Shown here: piece by piece, positions 59,928 to 64,000 of the stretch | Position numbering within the stretch: position 1 is the stretch's first letter | Layout of the letters: each line of letters begins with the position of its first letter | Assembly (NCBI RefSeq): GCF_040549485.1 | Contig: NZ_JBEPTK010000020.1 | Location: 1 to 64,000, forward strand | Length of the DNA stretch: 64,000 bases | Direction: 5' to 3' | DNA from: Constrictibacter sp. MBR-5 | GTDB taxonomy: Bacteria; Pseudomonadota; Alphaproteobacteria; JAJUGE01 | The notes under the pieces: model-generated | What the model was told of the DNA's origin: nothing | Databases searched by the model: none | What the model saw: only the letters and a program-made list of their open reading frames with translations | Program-made: the position numbers and the translations under genes

Positions 59928-60001
59928 AGCCGGCGGCCGGCCGCGACGCGCGGGCCGCGCGGCTGCGGCGCCGGGCACGGTAGCCGGCACGCGGACGAAG
60001 T

Positions 60002-60028
60002 AACGGCGCCTCTCGGGGCGCCGTTTTT
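60002..60028 (+). terminator. Rho-independent terminator of the prophage late operon
   Basis: AACGGCGCC (60002-60010), loop TCTCGG, GGCGCCGTT (60017-60025), then more T. Perfect 9-bp GC-rich stem ending in a TTTTT run. It closes the whole plus-strand gene series of the prophage. Confidence 0.88.
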
Positions 60029-60040
60029 CGTGGTATTCGC

Positions 60041-60132
60041 GCGACCAGGCGGCGACCAGGCGTCGCACCCGGGCCAGTCGCGGGCAAGTCATCGCGGCGC
60101 CTGGCGCACAGTAACGGCCGGGCGCCTGGCGC
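60041..60132. repeat. Short direct repeats between terminator and right-end regulator
   Basis: GCGACCAGGCG occurs twice in tandem (60041-60051 and 60052-60062). GGCGCCTGGCGC occurs twice 25 bp apart (60096-60107 and 60121-60132). The second repeat is nearly self-complementary. No gene covers the interval. Candidate iterons, regulator binding sites or a packaging signal. Confidence 0.5.
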
Positions 60133-60152
60133 GACGGGGACTTGCGCGACGA

Positions 60153-60626
60153 CTAGGCGCCGATCTTGCGGCCGGCGGCGGCTGCTTTCACTTCACTTCG
60201 GACGATCTTGCCGACCTGATAGCCGGACAGGCCGACGAGCCGGCCAATGGCGGCGTTCGACAGGCCGGCGCGGGCGTGGCGCATGATCTCGCGGTTGCGC
60301 TCGGCGCGCTCGGCGGCGGCGGCGGCGCGGGCGTGCCGGTCGAGGTATGCCGCGACGGTGCCGGCCGGAACGTGCATCTCGGCGGCGATCCTGTCGGCGG
60401 CGGCGTCGTGCGCGGTGCCGGCGGCGACCAGGGCGGCATGCCGGGCCGGGATCTCCCGCGACCAATAGGCGACGCCGCGCACGGCCGCGGTCTCGCGGCT
60501 GGCGCGGCTGGCGGCGAGGCTTTCCAGGTGGTGCGCGAGGCGCCGGTAATAGCTGGCGAGTCGGTCGAGGTCGGCGGGGTCGAGTCGCTCAATCGAGCTC
60601 ATGAATAGCGATTGATCGGGCATCAT
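60153..60626 (-). CDS. Right-end prophage regulator with C-terminal helix-turn-helix
   Basis: 157 residues; AGGAG nine bases before the ATG. The N-terminal half is helical (LDPADLDRLASYYRRLAHHL), followed by an alanine-rich coiled coil. The C-terminal LSNAAIGRLVGLSGYQVGKI is a Hin-type helix-turn-helix, ending basic. It is oriented toward the late operon's terminator. A second regulator opposite the repressor could control lysogeny, late genes or Xer-mediated excision (directionality); this is inference. Confidence 0.68.
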   Translation of the reverse strand: MMPDQSLFMSSIERLDPADLDRLASYYRRLAHHLESLAASRASRETAAVRGVAYWSREIPARHAALVAAGTAHDAAADRIAAEMHVPAGTVAAYLDRHARAAAAAERAERNREIMRHARAGLSNAAIGRLVGLSGYQVGKIVRSEVKAAAAGRKIGA

Positions 60627-60687
60627 CGGCCGGCGCTCCTGCGGTCAACCTGTCCGGCGCCGCTTGCCGGGCGCTCCAAACCGGCAG

Positions 60688-60696
60688 TTTTCCACA
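60688..60696 (+). promoter_or_regulatory. DnaA-box-like sequence near attR
   Basis: TTTTCCACA matches the TTWTNCACA DnaA-box consensus and lies in the ~100-bp region between the right-end regulator and attR. A single box is weak evidence. It may mean host DnaA influences this end of the element, or be chance. Confidence 0.3.
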
Positions 60697-60722
60697 GGTT
60701 TCTTGCAAATTGGTCAATCAGA

Positions 60723-60750
60723 GTGTCGGATAATATATATTATGGGAAAT
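60723..60750. other. attR, reconstituted dif-like site
   Basis: The arms are GTGTCGGATAA (60723-60733), TATATA (60734-60739) and TTATGGGAAAT (60740-60750). Spacing (11-6-11) and sequence agree with bacterial dif; E. coli has ATAA before and TTATGTTAAAT after its centre. The 17-bp core 60725-60741 repeats the one at 49172-49188. The complete XerD-type arm is host-derived, so this junction should still serve chromosome dimer resolution. Confidence 0.82.
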
Positions 60751-60770
60751 AGCGCATGTGCCGACGTCGG

Positions 60771-61544
60771 TCATTCCGGCACCTCCAGTACCAGACCGTC
60801 ATAGCCCGGCTCGACCCCGTCCGGCAGTCGGTCCCGCAAAGTCCGGTAATCCATCAGATGGTTCATGTGCGTCAGCACCGTTCGGCGCGGCTTCAGCCGG
60901 TCGACCCACTCCAGAACCCGATCCAGGTGCGCATGGCATGGATGCGGCTCCTCGCGCAGGCAGCCGACGATCCAGACCTCGATCCCCGCGAGTTCCGCGA
61001 AAGCTGCCTCGTCCAGATGCACCACGTCCGTCGAATAGCCGAAGGCGCCGAAGCGAAATCCGGTCGTTCGGCACACCATGTGGTCCTGGTCGAATGGCGT
61101 GACCGCCACCGGGCCGACCGTGAACGGACCCGAGATCGTGTGCGCCCTGAGCTGCGGCCGGTACATCTCCGAGCCTTCCGGCAGCAGCTCGAAGACATAG
61201 CCGAACCGCTTGCGGATCGGTGCCAGAGTGGCTTCGGTACCCCAGGCGTCGATCGGCCGGCCCGTGCGGTAATTGAAGGCTCGCAGATCGTCGATGCCGT
61301 GAATGTGGTCGGCGTGAGCGTGCGTGAAGAGGATGCCGTCGAGTGCATCGCATCCTGCATCGATGAGCTGGTCCCGCATATCGGGGCCCGTGTCCACGAG
61401 GATGCGCGTTCCCGCGCTTTCGACGAGGATGGACGGCCGCCGTCGACGATTGCGCGGCTCTCTCGGATCGCAGTTGCCCCAGGTGCCGTCGGACAGTGGC
61501 ACGCCGCCGGAACTGCCGCAGCCGAGGAGCGTGACCCGCATCAT
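60771..61544 (-). CDS. MBL-fold metallohydrolase (PhnP/RNase Z-like group)
   Basis: 257 residues. The metal site HAHADHIHG, N-terminal LLGCGSSGGVP and late HMNHLMDY place it among PhnP-like phosphodiesterases. It overlaps tatD by four bases in the metG-tatD-MBL run. Before prophage insertion mazG would have followed about 50 bp downstream. Exact substrate unknown; cyclic phosphodiesters are likely. Confidence 0.88.
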   Translation of the reverse strand: MMRVTLLGCGSSGGVPLSDGTWGNCDPREPRNRRRRPSILVESAGTRILVDTGPDMRDQLIDAGCDALDGILFTHAHADHIHGIDDLRAFNYRTGRPIDAWGTEATLAPIRKRFGYVFELLPEGSEMYRPQLRAHTISGPFTVGPVAVTPFDQDHMVCRTTGFRFGAFGYSTDVVHLDEAAFAELAGIEVWIVGCLREEPHPCHAHLDRVLEWVDRLKPRRTVLTHMNHLMDYRTLRDRLPDGVEPGYDGLVLEVPE

Positions 61545-62335
61545 GCCGCCGCCGGCCTCGCGACCTTGCTGAAGATCCGAAAAAAGTTGTCGGTGGAAGC
61601 CTTTGCGAACGCTTCCTCGGACATGCCCTTGAGCTGTGCCGCAGCCGCCGCGGTATGCCGGACCAGCGCCGGTTCGTTGCGCTTGCCGCGCTTCGGTACC
61701 GGCGCCAGGAATGGCGCGTCCGTTTCGACCAGAAGCCGGTCGACCGGGACCACGTCACGGACGGCGTCTCGGATGGTCTCCGCCGTCCGGAATGTCAGGA
61801 TGCCGGAGAGCGAAACGTACATTCCCAATTTGACGGCGATCTCAGCAAGATGCGCCGACGCACTGAAGCAGTGCAGCAGGCCCGGGACCGGCCCGTCGGC
61901 CATCGCCTCCGTGAGAACCGCCGCGGTGTCCTCTTCGGCATCGCGCGTATGAACGATGAACGGTAGCCCGGTCCGCCGCGCCGCCTCGATATGGACCCGG
62001 AAGCTCTCCTTCTGCTGCTCGCGCGGGCTCCGATCGTAGAAATAGTCGAGGCCGGTCTCGCCGATGCCGACGACGCGTGGGTGCGACGCGATCTCGACGA
62101 GGCGCTCGACGGTCGGCACGCCCTGCTCCGCCACGTTGTGCGGATGGATGCCGACGGCACACCAGACACTCGGATAGCGCTCCGAAATGGCGAGAACGTT
62201 GTCCAATGCCGTCAGGCGGGTGCAGATCGTGACCATGACCCCGACGCCGGCGGCGTTCGCCCGCGCCACGACCTCGTCGAGTTCCCCTGAGAACTCGTCG
62301 AAATCCAGATGGCAGTGACTGTCGACCAGCATCAT
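61541..62335 (-). CDS. tatD: TatD-family metal-dependent DNase
   Basis: 264 residues. DSHCHLDF at the N-terminus, GIGETGLDYFYDRSP, FIVHTRDAEEDT and the conserved ETDAPFLAPVP identify TatD. The 3'-5' exonuclease acts in DNA repair and quality control. Its ends overlap metG and the MBL gene by four bases each, indicating one operon. Confidence 0.93.
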   Translation of the reverse strand: MMLVDSHCHLDFDEFSGELDEVVARANAAGVGVMVTICTRLTALDNVLAISERYPSVWCAVGIHPHNVAEQGVPTVERLVEIASHPRVVGIGETGLDYFYDRSPREQQKESFRVHIEAARRTGLPFIVHTRDAEEDTAAVLTEAMADGPVPGLLHCFSASAHLAEIAVKLGMYVSLSGILTFRTAETIRDAVRDVVPVDRLLVETDAPFLAPVPKRGKRNEPALVRHTAAAAAQLKGMSEEAFAKASTDNFFRIFSKVARPAAA

Positions 62336-63891
62336 GCGCCCGCGTCCGCCTCCTCGACGAAGCGCGGAAACACGCCGGCGGGCTTCGGCAGCGCCGCGCC
62401 GGGTACCAATCGCCCGCCCTGCCCCACGGCCGCGAAACTGCGCTGCTCCTGGTCGACCCCGACCTGATCCAGGATCGCATCCGAGGCGGTGGGCATGACC
62501 GGCAGCGTATAGAGGGCGAGATTGCGGATGGTCTCCGCGAGGACATAGAGAACGGTGCGCATGCGGGGCTCGTCGGTCTTGCGCAGCGTCCAGGGCGCCT
62601 GGCGATCGACATAGCCGTTCGCCGCGCGCACCACGACCCAGACGGCCTCGAGAGCCTCGTGGAACAGCTGAGCGTCCATGATGGTACGCAGCTTCGGCAG
62701 CAGGTCCGCCACGGCGCCGAGCAGTTCTTCGTCTTCGCCGGTCAGCGGCCCCGGCTCCGGTACCAGGCCGCTGCAGTTGCGTGCGATCATGGACAGCACG
62801 CGCTGGACCAGGTTGCCGTAGTCGTTCGCCAGTTCGCTGTTCATGCGCTGCACCATCGAGCGGTGCGAGAAGTCCCCGTCATTGCCGAAGGGAACCTCGC
62901 GCAGCATGAAGTAGCGCACCTGGTCGAGACCGTAGCGGCGGACGAGGTCGTACGGATCGATCACATTGCCGAGCGACTTCGAGATCTTCTGGCCTTCGTT
63001 GGTCCACCAGCCGTGCGCGAACACGCGCTTCGGCGGCTCCAGCCCAGCGCCCATCAGAAAGGCCGGCCAGTAGACGGCGTGAAAGCGCAGGATGTCCTTG
63101 CCGACCATGTGAAGATCGGCCGGCCACAGCTTCGTGTAGTCCGCCGAAGCGATATCGGGATAGCCGACGGCGGTGATGTAGTTGGTGAGGGCGTCGAGCC
63201 ACACGTACATCACGTGCTTCTCGTCCCCGGGCACCGGAATGCCCCAGGAGAAACTGGTCCGCGAGACGGACAGATCCTGCAGGCCGCCGCGGACGAAGCT
63301 CATCACCTCGTTGCGCCGGCTCTGCGGTGCGATGAAGTCGGGGTTGTCCTCGTAGAGTTTCAGCAGGCGATCCTGCCAGGCCGAGAGGCGGAAGAAATAG
63401 CTCGGCTCTTCCACCCATTCGACCTCGGCGCCGCTCGGGGCGATCTTCTTGCCCGCCGGGCCGTCGCGCAGTTCGCTCTCGCCATAGAAGGCCTCGTCGC
63501 GCACCGCGTACCAGCCCGCATAGGTGTCGAGATAGATCTCGCCGCGCTCGACGAGCGTCGTCCACAGCGCCTGCGCCGCGCGGACGTGCCGTTCCTCGGT
63601 GGTCCGGATGAAATCGTCGTTCGTGAAGCCCCACGCCTTGGCCAGGGCGCGGAAGTTCCCCGACACGCGGTCCGTGAAGGACTGCGGGTCGACGCCGGCC
63701 TTCTCCGCCGCCTTCTCCACTTTCTGGCCGTGCTCGTCGGTCCCCGTCAGAAAGCGCACGTCGTAACCGTCGAGGCGCTTGAAGCGCGCCAGCACGTCGC
63801 AGGCGAGCGTCGTGTAGGCGTGCCCGATGTGCGGATCGTCGTTCACATAGTAGATCGGGGTCGTGATGTAGTAGGGCTTTGCCCCGGGCAT
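62332..63891 (-). CDS. metG: Methionyl-tRNA synthetase
   Basis: 519 residues. The HIGH motif variant DPHIGHAYTT, WWTNEGQKISKSLGNVIDP (KISKS) and KAAEKAGVDPQSF are typical of the shorter zinc-poor MetG type without a C-terminal tRNA-binding domain. It charges tRNA-Met. It begins 35 bp after the end of a holB-like frame and overlaps tatD. Confidence 0.96.
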   Translation of the reverse strand: MPGAKPYYITTPIYYVNDDPHIGHAYTTLACDVLARFKRLDGYDVRFLTGTDEHGQKVEKAAEKAGVDPQSFTDRVSGNFRALAKAWGFTNDDFIRTTEERHVRAAQALWTTLVERGEIYLDTYAGWYAVRDEAFYGESELRDGPAGKKIAPSGAEVEWVEEPSYFFRLSAWQDRLLKLYEDNPDFIAPQSRRNEVMSFVRGGLQDLSVSRTSFSWGIPVPGDEKHVMYVWLDALTNYITAVGYPDIASADYTKLWPADLHMVGKDILRFHAVYWPAFLMGAGLEPPKRVFAHGWWTNEGQKISKSLGNVIDPYDLVRRYGLDQVRYFMLREVPFGNDGDFSHRSMVQRMNSELANDYGNLVQRVLSMIARNCSGLVPEPGPLTGEDEELLGAVADLLPKLRTIMDAQLFHEALEAVWVVVRAANGYVDRQAPWTLRKTDEPRMRTVLYVLAETIRNLALYTLPVMPTASDAILDQVGVDQEQRSFAAVGQGGRLVPGAALPKPAGVFPRFVEEADAGA

Positions 63892-63926
63892 CGACGCATC
63901 CTCATGCCACGTTCGCAGCTGCCACC

Positions 63927-64000
63927 TCAGCGTACAGCAACGGCTCTGGGCGGACGAACGGCGGTCCGAAGGGCCAGTAGGGCGTTGAGCACCACCTGCC
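63927..64000 (-). CDS. holB: C-terminal end of DNA polymerase III delta' subunit (partial)
   Basis: Only the last ~24 codons are in the window (QVVLNALLALRTAVRPPRAV, then AVR and TGA). The phrase and the conserved order tmk-holB-metG-tatD in alphaproteobacteria suggest HolB, the clamp-loader subunit. The fragment alone would not identify it. Confidence 0.5.
   Translation of the reverse strand, partial: QVVLNALLALRTAVRPPRAVAVR

Larger units (their letters stand above)
49172..60741. mobile_element. Corticovirus-like (double-jelly-roll capsid) prophage integrated at a dif-type site
   Basis: The unit is 11,553 bp between identical 17-bp repeats, close to the ~10-kb genome of phage PM2. It holds a PM2-P2-like capsid protein, a HerA/FtsK-type ATPase, a rolling-circle-type initiator, SSB-like and zinc-ribbon proteins, about nine tiny membrane proteins, a spike candidate, a transglycosylase and two regulators. 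It has no integrase, terminase, portal or tail gene. It separates the MBL gene from mazG, which otherwise would be ~50 bp apart. The dif-like junctions imply that host XerC/XerD integrate it. Confidence 0.85.

Noticed and set aside
59822-59983. 53-codon frame starting four bases before the basic peptide
   Set aside because: Mixed low-complexity content; the ATG at 59826 has better spacing to GGGAG and encodes a coherent polybasic peptide. Kept as alternative only.
1-64000. CRISPR arrays, rRNA operons, insertion sequences
   Set aside because: I found no regularly spaced identical repeats, no rRNA-like sequence and no transposase in the window.

Overview
The window is GC-rich chromosomal DNA from an alphaproteobacterium, probably a member of Rhodospirillales or a relative. 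That rests on gene content and order: hom-glpX-recJ, kdsD-lptCAB-rpoN-hpf-ptsN, histone-deacetylase-like gene-xseB-ispA-dxs, and holB-metG-tatD-MBL-mazG, plus a class I PHA synthase and a short RNase D. The species cannot be named from the sequence.

Layout. (1) 1-6423: right end of a tailed-type prophage (C-terminus of a tail tape-measure protein, small cargo genes on both strands, tyrosine integrase) that ends in the 3' part of a tRNA-Glu gene; its left end lies outside the window. It contains a noncoding 524-bp run of about 16 consecutive palindromes (1038-1561) and a 3' scrap of an XRE repressor gene. (2) 6424-49165: host core. recJ, glpX and hom (minus) are followed by a lipoprotein, phaC, an LLM-class oxidoreductase, a CxxCxxCC protein and tRNA-Leu. 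Next come rnd and the kdsD-lptC-lptA-lptB-rpoN-hpf-ptsN envelope and nitrogen-regulation cluster, then tadA, an O-acetylhomoserine sulfhydrylase, a large AsmA protein and the isoprenoid operon. The stretch 35-48 kb is more variable: small membrane proteins, an XRE regulator, a histidine kinase, transporters, a Nudix-cupin pair, pyrE, a sugar isomerase, a solute-binding protein and an acetyltransferase. (3) 49172-60741: a compact prophage of about 11.55 kb. (4) 60771-64000: the MBL-fold protein, tatD, metG and the end of holB.

The most interesting element is the 11.55-kb prophage. It lacks tail genes, terminase and integrase. It carries a PM2-P2-like (double jelly-roll) major capsid protein, a HerA/FtsK-type packaging ATPase, many tiny membrane proteins as expected for a virion with an internal membrane, and a rolling-circle-type replication initiator. 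It also has an SSB-like protein ending in DDDIPF, a zinc-ribbon protein, a pectate-lyase-fold spike candidate, a membrane-anchored lytic transglycosylase, a holin-like protein, a 33-residue very basic peptide, and a regulator at each end. Many genes overlap by one to four bases, so the plus-strand set looks like one translationally coupled operon closed by a strong terminator at 60002-60028.

The element is bounded by a 17-bp direct repeat. The right copy sits in a 28-bp sequence with dif architecture (XerC-type arm, TATATA centre, XerD-type arm TTATGGGAAAT). The best reading is a corticovirus-like temperate virus that enters the chromosomal dif site by borrowing host XerC/XerD. It split the operon between the MBL gene and mazG, rebuilt a dif on its right side, and placed mazG directly behind its own repressor gene.
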